Assembly (NCBI GenBank): GCA_025934775.1
Contig: JAICWO010000015.1
Coordinates: forward strand, 1-64,000
Origin: Gemmatimonadaceae bacterium
GTDB lineage: Bacteria > Gemmatimonadota > Gemmatimonadetes > Gemmatimonadales > Gemmatimonadaceae
Length of the DNA stretch: 64,000 bases
Reading direction: 5' to 3'
Part shown: in pieces, positions 8,726-17,587 of the stretch
Layout of the letters: each line of letters starts with the position of its first letter
Position numbering within the stretch: position 1 is the first letter of the stretch
Position numbers and translations under genes: made by a program
The notes under the pieces: generated by a model
What the model was told of the DNA's origin: nothing
What the model saw: only the letters and a program-made list of their open reading frames with translations
Database searches by the model: none

Positions 8726-9346
8726 TCACTCGCCCTCGAGGGTGTGAATGTCCTCGATGAGCCGGCTGACGTCGTACGGCAGCGAGCCGTCGTACAGGCC
8801 GCGGATGTGGCCCGCTCGATCGACGAGCGCGAACGTCTCCGTGTGCAGCAGCCGGCCGAGCGTCTTGCCGCCGGTGTCGCGCAACTCGACGTAATACTCG
8901 TCGCGCGCGAGGTGCTCGATCTCCGATTGCTTCCCGGTGAGCAGAAGCCACTTCGTCGAATCGAGATGATTCTCGGCGGCATAACGCCGGAGCACCGCGA
9001 CGCTGTCCGCTTCCGGCGCAATGGTGTGTGAGAGAATCATGACATCGGTGTCGCGGCTGAACGACGCTTGCACACGTTGGAGCTGCGACCGGAGCTTGGG
9101 ACAGAGCTGCCGGCAGCCCGCGTAGAAGAAGCTCGCGACGTACACGCGCCCGGCCACCGTCGCGCGCGTCACTGCCCTGCCGCGCTGGTCAACGAGATGA
9201 AAGTCGCCCACACGATGCAGCGTGTCGGCGGACGCGTGCGCGCCCAGCCACTCGGGCGTGAGCGTGCGATCGGCGTAGTACGGCAGCGTGCGCGGCCCGG
9301 CGCACGCGCCGGCGAGCAGGAGCGCCAATGCCCAACGCGCGCTCAT
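8726..9346 (-). CDS. SCO1/SenC family copper-chaperone-like protein
   Basis: 206-residue exported thioredoxin-fold protein. The SCO copper site is present: GCRQLCP (Cys78, Cys82) and His168 in LLHTETFALVDR. SCO proteins deliver copper to the CuA centre of cytochrome c oxidase or act as thiol reductases. The N-terminus (WALALLLAGAC) looks like a lipoprotein or Sec signal. It is the last gene of a three-gene operon, with its ATG overlapping the stop of the MORN protein (ATGA). Cytochrome oxidase genes are not in the window. Confidence 0.85.
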   Translation of the reverse strand: MSARWALALLLAGACAGPRTLPYYADRTLTPEWLGAHASADTLHRVGDFHLVDQRGRAVTRATVAGRVYVASFFYAGCRQLCPKLRSQLQRVQASFSRDTDVMILSHTIAPEADSVAVLRRYAAENHLDSTKWLLLTGKQSEIEHLARDEYYVELRDTGGKTLGRLLHTETFALVDRAGHIRGLYDGSLPYDVSRLIEDIHTLEGE

Positions 9347-9765
9347 TGGCTCGCCTCCGCCGTGTCGGTCTGGATGCAGCCCTTGGCGCCGAGGAGGCCG
9401 TAGCGCCGCCCGTCGCGCACGACGTAGCTCGCGCGCAGCGTGCCGTCGGGCCACCACATGCGCTGAAGGCCTTCCTCCTGCCCATGCCGATATGCCACGC
9501 TCCGATAGAGCCGGCCGCCCAGGTACCACTCGCGCGCCGGGCCTTCCATGAGTCCTTTGGTATAATGAAATACGAACCTCACCGAGCCGTCCTCCCACCA
9601 GCCGATCTCGAGTCCGTCCTCGCGCCCGTTCACGTAGTGGCGCTCGTACGACGGACGGCCGTCGTCGTAGTAGCCGCGCACCGTTCGCTCCGCCGGCCGG
9701 TGGAACGCCGCGAGCGCGAGCGGCATCGCCACCGCGAACACCGCCGCGAATCGCGCGACGATCAT
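9343..9765 (-). CDS. Secreted MORN-repeat protein
   Basis: 140 residues with an N-terminal signal or anchor (MIVARFAAVFAVAMPLALAA). The rest is MORN-like repeats of about 20-24 residues: GYYDDGRPSYERHYVNGRE, EIGWWEDGSVRFVFHYTKG, REWYLGGRLYRSVAYRHG and RMWWPDGTLRASYVVRDG. Such repeats form beta-hairpin platforms of the YwqK/MORN-2 type. It overlaps the YHYH gene upstream and the SCO1-like gene downstream by four bases each, so the three are translationally coupled. Function unknown. Confidence 0.75.
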   Translation of the reverse strand: MIVARFAAVFAVAMPLALAAFHRPAERTVRGYYDDGRPSYERHYVNGREDGLEIGWWEDGSVRFVFHYTKGLMEGPAREWYLGGRLYRSVAYRHGQEEGLQRMWWPDGTLRASYVVRDGRRYGLLGAKGCIQTDTAEASQ

Positions 9766-10505
9766 CGGCCGACGGTCCCCGGCGTGCCGTAAAATCCCGC
9801 GCCGTTGATGTACGGATCGTCGGCGGTCACGTGATAGTGATAGATGCCGTTCGGGTAGTCCGCGGTCGGACCGAAATGGCCGTGCAGCTCGTCGAGATCC
9901 GCGTCGGTGAGCCGCTTTCCGTTCTCCACCGGCCCATACACCGGGTAGCCGTCGAGCAGAAAGCCGATCAGCGCCGACGATCCGTACTTCTGCGTCAGTG
10001 CGAGCGGCTCGACGTGATAGTGGTACTGCCCGGTCATCTGCGGATGCCCGTTGTACTGATCGAACGAGTTGATCTCGACCGTGAGCGGCCGATTCTGGCC
10101 GTTGTATTGATTGAAGATCGGCACGCCGTTCAGCGCGATGCCGATCGGGCCGAGCGGCGTCGCCGGGTGATTCGACGACGCGGTGGGATGCAACGGGATT
10201 CGGAACGTGAGCTGCTGCGCCATGATCGTGAACCCGTTCGCGTTGAAGTTCGGATTCGCGCCGTTGTACGCCTCGTAGCGCGGATCGCTCTTCGCGAAAT
10301 ACGCGCTCTTGTGATCGGGAACTCCGTTGGAGGTGAGCACGACGTGGTCGCCGTCGAGCGAGACCGACACGCCGTTCGTGAACTTCGAGAACACGGCCGG
10401 CACTTCGGACGTCGTCGTCGCGGCGGTGGGGTTCGCTGCGGCGCAGGCGGCGACGGTGCCGATGGCGAGTGCGCCGGTGACGGCGATGAGAGCGCGGACT
10501 TGCAT
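9762..10505 (-). CDS. Secreted YHYH domain protein
   Basis: 247 residues. The signal peptide ends ATVAACAA, with a possible lipobox Cys. The YHYH signature occurs twice: GQYHYHVEPLAL in the centre and GIYHYHVTADDPYINGAG near the C-terminus, separated by FLLDGYPVYGP. YHYH proteins are extracytoplasmic and of unknown function; their clustered histidines suggest metal binding. It is first gene of the YHYH-MORN-SCO1 operon, which hints at a link to copper handling (inference). It is divergent from the ECF sigma gene at 10648. Confidence 0.85.
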   Translation of the reverse strand: MQVRALIAVTGALAIGTVAACAAANPTAATTTSEVPAVFSKFTNGVSVSLDGDHVVLTSNGVPDHKSAYFAKSDPRYEAYNGANPNFNANGFTIMAQQLTFRIPLHPTASSNHPATPLGPIGIALNGVPIFNQYNGQNRPLTVEINSFDQYNGHPQMTGQYHYHVEPLALTQKYGSSALIGFLLDGYPVYGPVENGKRLTDADLDELHGHFGPTADYPNGIYHYHVTADDPYINGAGFYGTPGTVGR

Positions 10506-10647
10506 GGAGGCCTCGATCGGAGCAGGGTTGTGCGATACGTCTCCCCCTATCGACAACGCGATGCCGCCGCCCATTCCATGGAATGAACCGCGCGATCGCG
10601 TTGTCCATGGTTCGTCGCTCGCGGTCTTCCGCCGACGGGATCTCTGA
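10506..10647. promoter_or_regulatory. Divergent promoter region, YHYH operon / ECF sigma
   Basis: A 142-base non-coding gap between two divergent operons must hold both promoters. No confident -35/-10 pair or operator could be read by eye. ECF sigma factors often drive their own operon, so this is where an autoregulatory ECF promoter would be expected. Confidence 0.45.
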
Positions 10648-11238
10648 ATGGCCGACACGCCGCACTCCGACGCCGAGTTGATTGCCCGCGCCCGCGCGGG
10701 CGACGATCGCGCGTTCGCGATGCTCGTGGAACGCCACGAGGGCGCCGTCGCGGCCGCCGCGATCGCGATGCTTGGCCGCGGCGACGACGCCGAAGACGTG
10801 GGCCAGGAGACGTTCATTCGCTTCCACCGCGCGCTCGCTGAATTTCGCGGTGAATCGTCGCTCAAGACGTACCTCGTGCACATCGCCATGAATCTTTCCC
10901 TCAACGCCCTTCGCCGGCGGCGCCGTTCGCTGCTCCGATTCGTGAGCCGCGATCAGACGCCGATCGAGCACGTGGAGCCGCGTCCCGGGCCGGACCGCGC
11001 CGCCGATACCGCGGAGCTCGAGCACGTCGTCCGCTCGGCCGTCGCGCGCCTCGGCGAGAAGCACCGCGCTGTCGTGGTGCTGCGGCTCCTCCACGACTGC
11101 TCCACGCGCGAGACCGCCACGATCCTCGGCGTGCCCGAAGGCACCGTGTTGTCGCGATTGTCTCGAGCGCTCCGGGAGCTCGAGGCCGAGCTCTCACCGT
11201 ACATGCTTGGCGGCTCGATCGCGGAGGTGGCAGGATGA
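10648..11238 (+). CDS. ECF RNA polymerase sigma factor
   Basis: 196 residues. Region 2 lies at about residues 10-85 (DAELIARARAGDDRAFAMLV, then DDAEDVGQETFIRFHRAL) and region 4 at about 125-180 (HRAVVVLRLLHDCSTRETA, then GVPEGTVLSRLSRALREL). This is the two-domain ECF layout without region 3. It directs transcription of a small regulon in response to a signal transmitted by its anti-sigma factor. The following gene overlaps its stop by four bases and is the likely anti-sigma protein. Confidence 0.92.
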   Translation: MADTPHSDAELIARARAGDDRAFAMLVERHEGAVAAAAIAMLGRGDDAEDVGQETFIRFHRALAEFRGESSLKTYLVHIAMNLSLNALRRRRRSLLRFVSRDQTPIEHVEPRPGPDRAADTAELEHVVRSAVARLGEKHRAVVVLRLLHDCSTRETATILGVPEGTVLSRLSRALRELEAELSPYMLGGSIAEVAG

Positions 11239-11561
11239 CGAATCGTGAATTGGAGATCGCTGTACTCGTGCGCGAGCACGCCGAGGCGCGCTTCACGCCG
11301 GGCTTCGCCGAGCGCGTGATCGATCGCGTTCATCGCGAGCGCGCGACGTCGCTCACCGCCGCGCTCCAGCGGCAGTTCGTTCGGATCGTGCCGCTCGCCG
11401 CTGCGGCGTCGATCGCGCTCGCCGCCTACAACGTGTGGTCCTCGCGTCGCGCCGGCACGGGTGCCATCGACGCGATGCTCAACCTGCCGCAAGTCACTCT
11501 CGCCGCCGCGTATTCGCCCGCCGCGTTGTTCGGTCAGGGCGGCAACGTGGAGACTCCATGA
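11235..11561 (+). CDS. Probable anti-sigma factor, membrane anchored
   Basis: 108 residues: a cytoplasmic N-terminal part (about 1-50), one membrane segment (about 50-66, IVPLAAAASIALAAYNVW) and a short periplasmic tail. Size, topology and the ATGA overlap with the ECF sigma gene support an anti-sigma role. No HxxxCxxC zinc-binding motif is seen, so it is not a ZAS-type factor. It overlaps the next gene by four bases. Confidence 0.65.
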   Translation: MTNRELEIAVLVREHAEARFTPGFAERVIDRVHRERATSLTAALQRQFVRIVPLAAAASIALAAYNVWSSRRAGTGAIDAMLNLPQVTLAAAYSPAALFGQGGNVETP

Positions 11562-12013
11562 CCGCCAACATGAAATCGCTCGTGCTGCTCGCGGTGACGT
11601 TGATCGTGGGCTTCTCGCTCGGGCTCTTCGCCGACGCGACGCTGGTGCGCGGACGTCGCGCGCGACTCCGCGACCTGCGCCGTCCGCCAGGCTTCGTGGC
11701 GCACATCGAGCAGGTGATCGGGCCGCACTCCGGTGCGCAGAGCGACTCGTTGCGGCCGATCATCCAGACGACGGCCGATCGCAACGACGGGATCATTCGC
11801 GCGGCGAACGATCGGCTGCGGGCGAGCATGGACTCCATGCGCCTCGCGCTCGCGCCGATGCTCGATGCCAACCAGCGGTCGCGACTCGAGCGCGAGGTCG
11901 GTCGACAGCCGAATCCATTCGGGCCGGGTGCGGAACGCGGACGTGGCGGCCCGCCGCCGGATGGTGCGCCCTCGGGCGGCCCGCCCCCCGGAGGACCGCC
12001 ACCGAGGGAGTGA
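11558..12013 (+). CDS. Periplasmic protein, heavy-metal-sensor-like
   Basis: 151 residues: an N-terminal membrane anchor or signal (LVLLAVTLIVGFSLGLFA), a helical middle, and a Gly/Pro-rich tail from about residue 120 (GRGGPPPDGAPSGGPPPG). The helical part, with MDSMRLALAPMLDANQRSRL, resembles Spy/CpxP/CnrX-type sensors that pair with ECF systems. It is third gene of the sigma/anti-sigma operon (ATGA overlap), so it may act as the periplasmic sensor arm; that is inference. Confidence 0.55.
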   Translation: MTANMKSLVLLAVTLIVGFSLGLFADATLVRGRRARLRDLRRPPGFVAHIEQVIGPHSGAQSDSLRPIIQTTADRNDGIIRAANDRLRASMDSMRLALAPMLDANQRSRLEREVGRQPNPFGPGAERGRGGPPPDGAPSGGPPPGGPPPRE

Positions 12014-12135
12014 CACGTCTAGCGGGAGCATGCCACCGGGAGCAGAATCAGGAATCGCCAACGACCGCGACGGTCGGCGCGTTGGCATACTGACGAACGG
12101 TTGGTTCTTCGACCTCGACCCTCCCAGAGGTTTTC
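12014..12135. other. Intergenic gap with hairpin
   Basis: A GCCAACG / CGTTGGC inverted repeat at 12057-12086, with a GC-rich core, lies between the ECF operon and the S9 peptidase gene. There is no T-run after it, so it is at best a Rho-assisted terminator or a leader structure. Confidence 0.35.
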
Positions 12136-14508
12136 ATGCTTCTGCTTCGCACGCGTCTCGCTCTTGGCGCACTCACGTTCGCGACGGTTCCGCTCGCGGC
12201 GCAGGTGCGTCCCGTCGCTCGAATCACGGCGTCAGGCTCACCGAATTTCGCGTCGCCATATACCATTGCCGAATTCCTCTCGCCCGCGTCGCCACTCGAA
12301 CTGACGGCGGCGAAGAAGGCGGACCGCATCGCGTGGGTGACGTACGAGCGCGGAATGCGCAACGTCTACGCCGCCGCGGCGCCGGACTTCAAGGCCGTCC
12401 GCCTCACGAAGTTTCTCGAGGACAACGGCGTCGACGTCACCTCGGTGCAGCTCTCGGACGACGGCACGATCGCGACCTTCGTCCGCGGCTCGGCGCAGAA
12501 TCGTGAAGGATGGGTGGCGAATCCGTCGCACGACCCGAGTGGCGGCGAGCGCGCGGTGTGGGCCGCGAAGACCGACGGGAGCGGCGCGTGGCGCCTTGCT
12601 GTGATCACCGGTGACGAGCTCCCCGGCTTTGGCCGCGGCGGCAGCGGCCCGGAGCTCTCGCCCGACGGGAAGTACGTCGCGTTCGTCAAAGACGGCCAGA
12701 TCTATCGCGCGCGCGTTGCGCGCAACGTCACGTCGCCGATGGACACGGGCGGCGTCGCGTTCATTCGCGAGTGGGGCCGGCAGAGTGATCCCGTCTGGTC
12801 GCCGGATGGATCGAAGCTCGCCTTCGTCAGCATGCGCGAGAATCACTCGCTCATTGGCGTGTACGACATGAAAGCGCGGACAGTGAAGTTCCTCGCTCCG
12901 AGCGTGGACTTCGACGGCAGTCCGACGTGGTCCGCCGACGGCAAGCAGATCGCGTTCATCCGCCGGCCAGGCACTCCGTTCGCGCAGCAGACGCAGCAGG
13001 GCAGCGGCGGCATTGGTAATCCGGCCGGCGCGGGCGCGGCGCGTGGCGGACGAGGTGGTGCGCCGGGCGGCGGCCGCGGTGGATTCGGCGGTCGAGGCTT
13101 CGGCAACGACACCACCCCTCGCGTGATCGACGGGCTGCACAACGCGGCGTTCCCCGGCGGCTACACGCTGGCGTTCATGGTGGCCGACGTCGCGACCGGC
13201 AACGGACACGAGTTCTGGCACAACAAGCCGAATGACCGCACGTTCGGCGCGATCAACGCCATTCGCTGGGCCGGCGATCGCGTGGTGTTCACCGCCAACC
13301 GGCCCAACGACGAGTGGGATCGCTATTTCTCGGTGAGCGTGACCAATCCCGAAGCGGAGCCGGTGCTGCTCACGCCGACCGACGGCTTGATCAATGACAG
13401 CGTCGACGGCCGCACGTTCGTGACGACGTCGGTCTCGCCCGACGGAAAGACGTTCTACTACTGCACGAACGCGCAGGACATCGAGAAGCGGCACATCTGG
13501 GCGGTACCGCTCTCCGGCGGCACGCCGCACCAGCTCTCGACGGACGACGGCGTGGAGGTCTCGCCCACGCCGCTGCCGTCGGGCAAGCAGATGGCGGTGC
13601 TCTACTTCAACGCCGCGCAGCCGGCGTCGATCGGCATCGTGCCGACCGCGGGCGGCTCGACCAAGGTCGTCTACCCGCAGCTCCCCAAGAGCTTCCCGCA
13701 GGCCGCGCACGTGACGCCGCAGATCGTGATCACGCACGCCGCCGATGGATTAGAGATTCATAATCAACTATTCCTGCCCAAGGATCTGAAGCCGGGCGAG
13801 AAGCGGCCGGCGATCATCTTCGTGCACGGCGGTCCGTCGCGCGAGATGCTCCCCGCGTACCACTACATGCAGTTCTACCACTGGGCGTACGCGTTCAACC
13901 AGTGGCTCCAGACGCAGGGCTACGTCGTAATGTCGATCAACTACCGGAGCGGCGTCGGCTACGGCCGGTCGTTCCAGCGCGCCGCCAACACCAACGCGCG
14001 CGGCAACTCCGAGTACCAGGACGTGGTCGCGGGCGCCAAGTATCTCCAGACGCGCCCCGACGTCGATCCCTCGCGCATCGGCATCTGGGGCCTCTCGTAC
14101 GGCGGCCTACTCACCGCCGAGGCCCTCGCGCGCAACTCGGATATCTTCGTCGCCGGCGTCGACCTCGCCGGCGTGCACCTGTACGGCAACTCCGTCGACT
14201 CGAGTAGCCTCGCATTCCAGTCGTCGGCCGCGGGCCACATCGGCACGTGGAAGTCGCCCGTGTACCTCGAGCAGGCGGACGACGATCGCAACGTCGACTT
14301 CTCGCAGATGATCGGCCTCGTCGACCTGCTCCGCGCGCATGGCGTGTACTTCGAGCTCACGGTCAACCCGGACGACGTGCACGAGCCGCTGATCCACCAG
14401 CGCTGGATCGACATCTTCAACCACAGCAGCGATTTCCTGCACCGGTTCGTCTGGGACAAGCAGGCGCCGCCGGCGATGACGACGAGCAGCAGCGGCGGCG
14501 GGCGCTAG
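12136..14508 (+). CDS. S9 family (prolyl oligopeptidase-like) peptidase
   Basis: 790 residues, exported (signal MLLLRTRLALGALTFATVPLAAQ). The N-terminal two thirds is a WD40-like/TolB-type beta-propeller with repeated blades (LSPDGKYVAFVKDG, WSPDGSKLAFVSMR, WSADGKQIAFIRR) and a Gly-rich insert at about 294-318. The C-terminal catalytic domain has the nucleophile in GLSYGG (Ser654) and downstream acidic and His residues (DVHEPLIHQRW). It should cleave oligopeptides in the periplasm. A second, larger S9 enzyme is encoded at 21726. Confidence 0.9.
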   Translation: MLLLRTRLALGALTFATVPLAAQVRPVARITASGSPNFASPYTIAEFLSPASPLELTAAKKADRIAWVTYERGMRNVYAAAAPDFKAVRLTKFLEDNGVDVTSVQLSDDGTIATFVRGSAQNREGWVANPSHDPSGGERAVWAAKTDGSGAWRLAVITGDELPGFGRGGSGPELSPDGKYVAFVKDGQIYRARVARNVTSPMDTGGVAFIREWGRQSDPVWSPDGSKLAFVSMRENHSLIGVYDMKARTVKFLAPSVDFDGSPTWSADGKQIAFIRRPGTPFAQQTQQGSGGIGNPAGAGAARGGRGGAPGGGRGGFGGRGFGNDTTPRVIDGLHNAAFPGGYTLAFMVADVATGNGHEFWHNKPNDRTFGAINAIRWAGDRVVFTANRPNDEWDRYFSVSVTNPEAEPVLLTPTDGLINDSVDGRTFVTTSVSPDGKTFYYCTNAQDIEKRHIWAVPLSGGTPHQLSTDDGVEVSPTPLPSGKQMAVLYFNAAQPASIGIVPTAGGSTKVVYPQLPKSFPQAAHVTPQIVITHAADGLEIHNQLFLPKDLKPGEKRPAIIFVHGGPSREMLPAYHYMQFYHWAYAFNQWLQTQGYVVMSINYRSGVGYGRSFQRAANTNARGNSEYQDVVAGAKYLQTRPDVDPSRIGIWGLSYGGLLTAEALARNSDIFVAGVDLAGVHLYGNSVDSSSLAFQSSAAGHIGTWKSPVYLEQADDDRNVDFSQMIGLVDLLRAHGVYFELTVNPDDVHEPLIHQRWIDIFNHSSDFLHRFVWDKQAPPAMTTSSSGGGR

Positions 14509-14510
14509 CC

Positions 14511-15053
14511 GTGACCGCCGTGCCGACCCCTCGCGCGCCGGACGCCCCCGTCCGCGGCGAGGGCGTCGGCCGCTGGGCGCCGTATGCGGGACTCGCGGCG
14601 CTAACTATCATTCTGATATTACAGAACACAAAACAAGCGATGCTCCCGCGCACCCAGACGAACACCGTCTGGGGCGCTGTGATCGCTACCCTCGTCGCGA
14701 CGCTGCTCCTCCGATCCGGCCGCTGGCGCGATGCCGGATGGCGCGAGGAACAGGAGCGCCTCGGCACGATCGCCAACAACTACTACCCGCCGCGCCGCGA
14801 GGCGCTCACGAACGGCTTCGCCGTCGCCGGCGGCGTCTTTGCCGCCCTCTGGTGGGGGCTCGCCACGTGGAGCGTCGTGCTGGTCGGCCTTCGCCGCGGC
14901 GTCGTGACGCGTGGTCTCGCCGACTTCGAGGTCGCCACTGTGTGCGGCGCGATTGCCGGCGCCACGATCGGCGCGGTGATCGGGCTCGGCGTCGGCCAAT
15001 GGTGGGAAATGACGCACCGCCGCCGTCGCCGCGCACGCTCGAGCCGTGCCTGA
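14511..15053 (+). CDS. Membrane protein, unknown function
   Basis: 180 residues from GTG 14511, two bases after the S9 peptidase stop. Three or four membrane segments are visible: about 26-40 (YAGLAALTIILILQ), 52-67 (WGAVIATLVATLLL), 102-128 and 145-165. The C-terminus is Arg-rich (HRRRRRARSSRA). No family recognised. It overlaps the next gene by eight bases. Confidence 0.6.
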   Translation: MTAVPTPRAPDAPVRGEGVGRWAPYAGLAALTIILILQNTKQAMLPRTQTNTVWGAVIATLVATLLLRSGRWRDAGWREEQERLGTIANNYYPPRREALTNGFAVAGGVFAALWWGLATWSVVLVGLRRGVVTRGLADFEVATVCGAIAGATIGAVIGLGVGQWWEMTHRRRRRARSSRA

Positions 15054-15585
15054 TCTCTCCGTTCGCATCAAGAAGAAGACGGACGGCTCCGCGGCGCTGA
15101 GTTGCACACGCGCCGACGGCTCCGTCACCTGGCAGCGGCAGGACGGACAGCTCGGCGCGATCTTCCCGCTGCACGATCTCACCCACTACGCCGTCGAGAC
15201 GACGCTTGGTCTTCGCGAGGCGTTCTTCGGCCTGCTCGCGTCCGGCTGGGACATCTCCGACTTCGCGCGCGCGGAGATGAAGCCGAAATTCACGACCGAA
15301 GCGCTCATCGCTGAGGCGATCGTCGGGTACTTCGATCTCGAACGCATGACCGGAGAGCGGCCCGACGCCGCCGAGCTGAATCGGCGGCTCGCCGAGTACT
15401 GCGCGGAGCGCGGCCTCGGCGCTCCGCTCGAGCTCACCGAGCCGATGGTCGCGACCATTCGCGCGACACGCGCGGCGTTGTTCGAGCGGTGGCGTGCACT
15501 CCCCGCTGGCGAGTCGATGGAGTTACCATTCGACCGCACACCAATGCCGACCTCCGAATCCAACATCAGCGGCGAGCGCCCGTGA
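15046..15585 (+). CDS. Hypothetical protein, 179 residues
   Basis: Starts at GTG 15046 inside the end of the membrane protein gene. It is soluble, with no signal peptide. A distinctive HDLTHYAVETTLGLREAFFG segment (about 44-63) follows an N-terminal beta-rich part, and the rest is helical. No named family recognised. Overlaps the NUDIX gene by four bases (GTGA), so it belongs to the operon S9 peptidase, membrane protein, this gene, NUDIX. Confidence 0.6.
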   Translation: MPDLSVRIKKKTDGSAALSCTRADGSVTWQRQDGQLGAIFPLHDLTHYAVETTLGLREAFFGLLASGWDISDFARAEMKPKFTTEALIAEAIVGYFDLERMTGERPDAAELNRRLAEYCAERGLGAPLELTEPMVATIRATRAALFERWRALPAGESMELPFDRTPMPTSESNISGERP

Positions 15586-16052
15586 GCGCGCGCGCCTCCG
15601 TCAGCGCCGGGCTGCTCCTCTTTCGCCGTACCCGCGGCATGCTCGAGATCTTTCTCGCCCATCCCGGCGGCCCGTTCTGGGCCAATCGTGACGTCGGCGC
15701 GTGGACGATACCCAAAGGCGCGGTGAACGAAGGCGAAGATCTGATCGACGGCGCATGCCGCGAGTTCCGCGAGGAAACGGGCATCGTCGCGTCGCCGCCA
15801 TTCATCGCACTCGGGTCCATTCGCCAGAAAGCCGGCAAGGTGGTGCACGCGTGGGCTTGGGAGGCCGACGCGGATCCGGATCGCATCGAGAGCAATCTCA
15901 CGCGCAGCGAATGGCCGCGTGGCTCGGGACGATGGCTCACGTATCCCGAGGTCGATCGTTGCGCCTGGTACGCGGCCGCCGCCGCGCGGGAGAAGATCAA
16001 TCCCGCGCAAGCGGCGTTCATCGACCGGCTCGAGTCCGAGCTGGCGCGCTAA
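15582..16052 (+). CDS. NUDIX hydrolase
   Basis: 156 residues with a complete NUDIX box at about 46-68 (G-x5-E-x7-REEETGI form: GAVNEGED, then CREFREETGI). It is preceded by WTIPKG, as in diphosphoinositol- or dinucleotide-polyphosphate-type members. The enzyme should hydrolyse a nucleoside diphosphate linked to another moiety using Mg2+. GTG 15582 overlaps the previous stop. It is convergent with the outer-membrane protein gene, stops overlapping at 16049-16052. Confidence 0.88.
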   Translation: MSARASVSAGLLLFRRTRGMLEIFLAHPGGPFWANRDVGAWTIPKGAVNEGEDLIDGACREFREETGIVASPPFIALGSIRQKAGKVVHAWAWEADADPDRIESNLTRSEWPRGSGRWLTYPEVDRCAWYAAAAAREKINPAQAAFIDRLESELAR

Positions 16053-16798
16053 CGGCCGCCGAGCACCACGTTGCCGCCCACCTCGAGCTGCGCGTTGGCG
16101 ATCGACACGTACTGCACGCCGACGCTGAACGAGAACGAGCTCGATGGGTTGTAGAATCCCAGGCCGCCGCCGATCATGAATCGCGACCCGCTGAAGGTCT
16201 GGTTGACGCCGTCATCAAAAGTCTCATTACCATATCCGAATGCCGGCGTCACCCATGGCACGATCCGCATCGCGTCGCGGGCCATGGTGCCGGGGAGGAG
16301 CGAGAGCGGGAGCCCCACCGCCAGGCTCACGACGTGTTCGTCGATGTCGTTCTCGCGCGGCTTGCCGTAGCCGAGCTCGCCGTTCAGGCCGATCCCGAGC
16401 CGCGAGCCGCCGGCGCTCCCGAACGGGAGTGACGTGATCCGCGTGTCTCCGCCGATCGAGAGCATCAGCGAGCTGCTCCCGTTGCTGATCGCCGCGACGC
16501 CGCCGGTGAGCGAGACCGTGGTGCCGATACCGAACGGCAGAATCGCCGTCGCGCCGAAGTTGTTGAGCGACGACAGATTGTCCCCGCCGCCGACGTAGCC
16601 GTAGCGCACCGCGAACGCGACGCCGGATTGTACTTCGCCCGTGATCGTGCTCGTCGCGATCGGCGGCAGCGCGCCGACCGGCGTGAGCATCAGCGCGCGA
16701 TAGGCCGAGATGTCATCGGCGCTCACACCGACTTGCGCGGCGAGTGGCGCGGCGGCAAAAAGGGCCAGCACGGCGATATGCCGAACTGCTAAACGCAT
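16049..16798 (-). CDS. Outer-membrane beta-barrel protein
   Basis: 249 residues with a signal peptide (MRLAVRHIAVLALFAAAPLAAQ). The body shows alternating hydrophobic strands rich in Gly, Ser and aromatic residues (SGVAFAVRYGYVGGG, GTTVSLTGGVAAISNG, SRFMIGGGLGFYNP) and ends in a strand, VGGNVVLGGR. No enzyme motif. Probably a small barrel or porin-like protein. The TonB-like gene lies 66 bases upstream on the same strand. Confidence 0.65.
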   Translation of the reverse strand: MRLAVRHIAVLALFAAAPLAAQVGVSADDISAYRALMLTPVGALPPIATSTITGEVQSGVAFAVRYGYVGGGDNLSSLNNFGATAILPFGIGTTVSLTGGVAAISNGSSSLMLSIGGDTRITSLPFGSAGGSRLGIGLNGELGYGKPRENDIDEHVVSLAVGLPLSLLPGTMARDAMRIVPWVTPAFGYGNETFDDGVNQTFSGSRFMIGGGLGFYNPSSSFSFSVGVQYVSIANAQLEVGGNVVLGGR

Positions 16799-16864
16799 GA
16801 GTTCCTCGAAGTGCGAATCGCCGGCCGCGGGTGCAAGAAGCGCGCACAGCCGGCGTGACGAGAC

Positions 16865-17575
16865 TCACGGTTTCTTTTTCGGCAGCGCCGCGATGGTCGT
16901 ATCCTGCGGCGTGATGCGGAAGGTGAACTGCTGCTCGACGAGCTGCCGCACCTTCATCGCGCCGATCTTCGCGGGGCTGAAGCGCATGTAAGGAATCGCG
17001 GCGCGCACCGCGTCGACGAAGGCGTCGTTCGTCGCCGTGATCACGTGGAACGACGATGAATCGGCGAAGCCCGTCGTGTCCACCACGTACTGCGCCGCGA
17101 CCGCGCCGGTGATGTTCTTCTCGAGCATCGACAACGGATACGCCGGCGCGGCGCTGTTGGCCTGCCGCACCACCGCGGTGTCGACCTCCAGCTCGGAGAA
17201 CACCGAGTCTCGTCCGACCGACGGCGGGACGGCGGGTGCCGTGACGGTGTCGGCGTTCGCGCGGCCAAGTCCCTCGAGAGGATTCGTCGGCCGCACGTCG
17301 CCCATCATGCGCGGCCCATCGCCCATGCCGGTGCCAAAGTGCGTGACATCGATGTAGTGCACCGTCTCACGCTGCGGCGGTCCGCTCCCCATCGACCGAT
17401 CCGGCGGCGGGATGTAGTACGGACGGTTGGCGATTCCGTCCGGCGGCAGCATCGACGGCGGAAGCGTCGCGACGACCGACACCGCGATGACCGCGACGTG
17501 GACCACGACGCTCAAGCCGGCGCTCGTGAATACCATCGAGCGCTTTGCATAGGAGTCCACCCAGAGCCGCATCAT
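16865..17575 (-). CDS. TonB-like energy-transducer family protein
   Basis: 236 residues: a short cytoplasmic start, one membrane anchor at about 17-38 (SAGLSVVVHVAVIAVSVVATL), a Pro-rich periplasmic linker, and a C-terminal TonB-type domain from about 135 (AYPLSMLEKNITGAVAAQYV, then AIPYMRFSPAKIGAMKVRQL). TonB proteins couple the proton gradient to outer-membrane receptors; no exbB/exbD genes are nearby. A receptor-like protein is encoded at 26492. Confidence 0.75.
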   Translation of the reverse strand: MMRLWVDSYAKRSMVFTSAGLSVVVHVAVIAVSVVATLPPSMLPPDGIANRPYYIPPPDRSMGSGPPQRETVHYIDVTHFGTGMGDGPRMMGDVRPTNPLEGLGRANADTVTAPAVPPSVGRDSVFSELEVDTAVVRQANSAAPAYPLSMLEKNITGAVAAQYVVDTTGFADSSSFHVITATNDAFVDAVRAAIPYMRFSPAKIGAMKVRQLVEQQFTFRITPQDTTIAALPKKKP

Positions 17576-17587
17576 ACCGTTCGCATC

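Noticed and set aside
12238-13737. Minus-strand frame of 499 codons
   Set aside because: Antisense to the S9 peptidase gene, with Arg-rich low-complexity composition.
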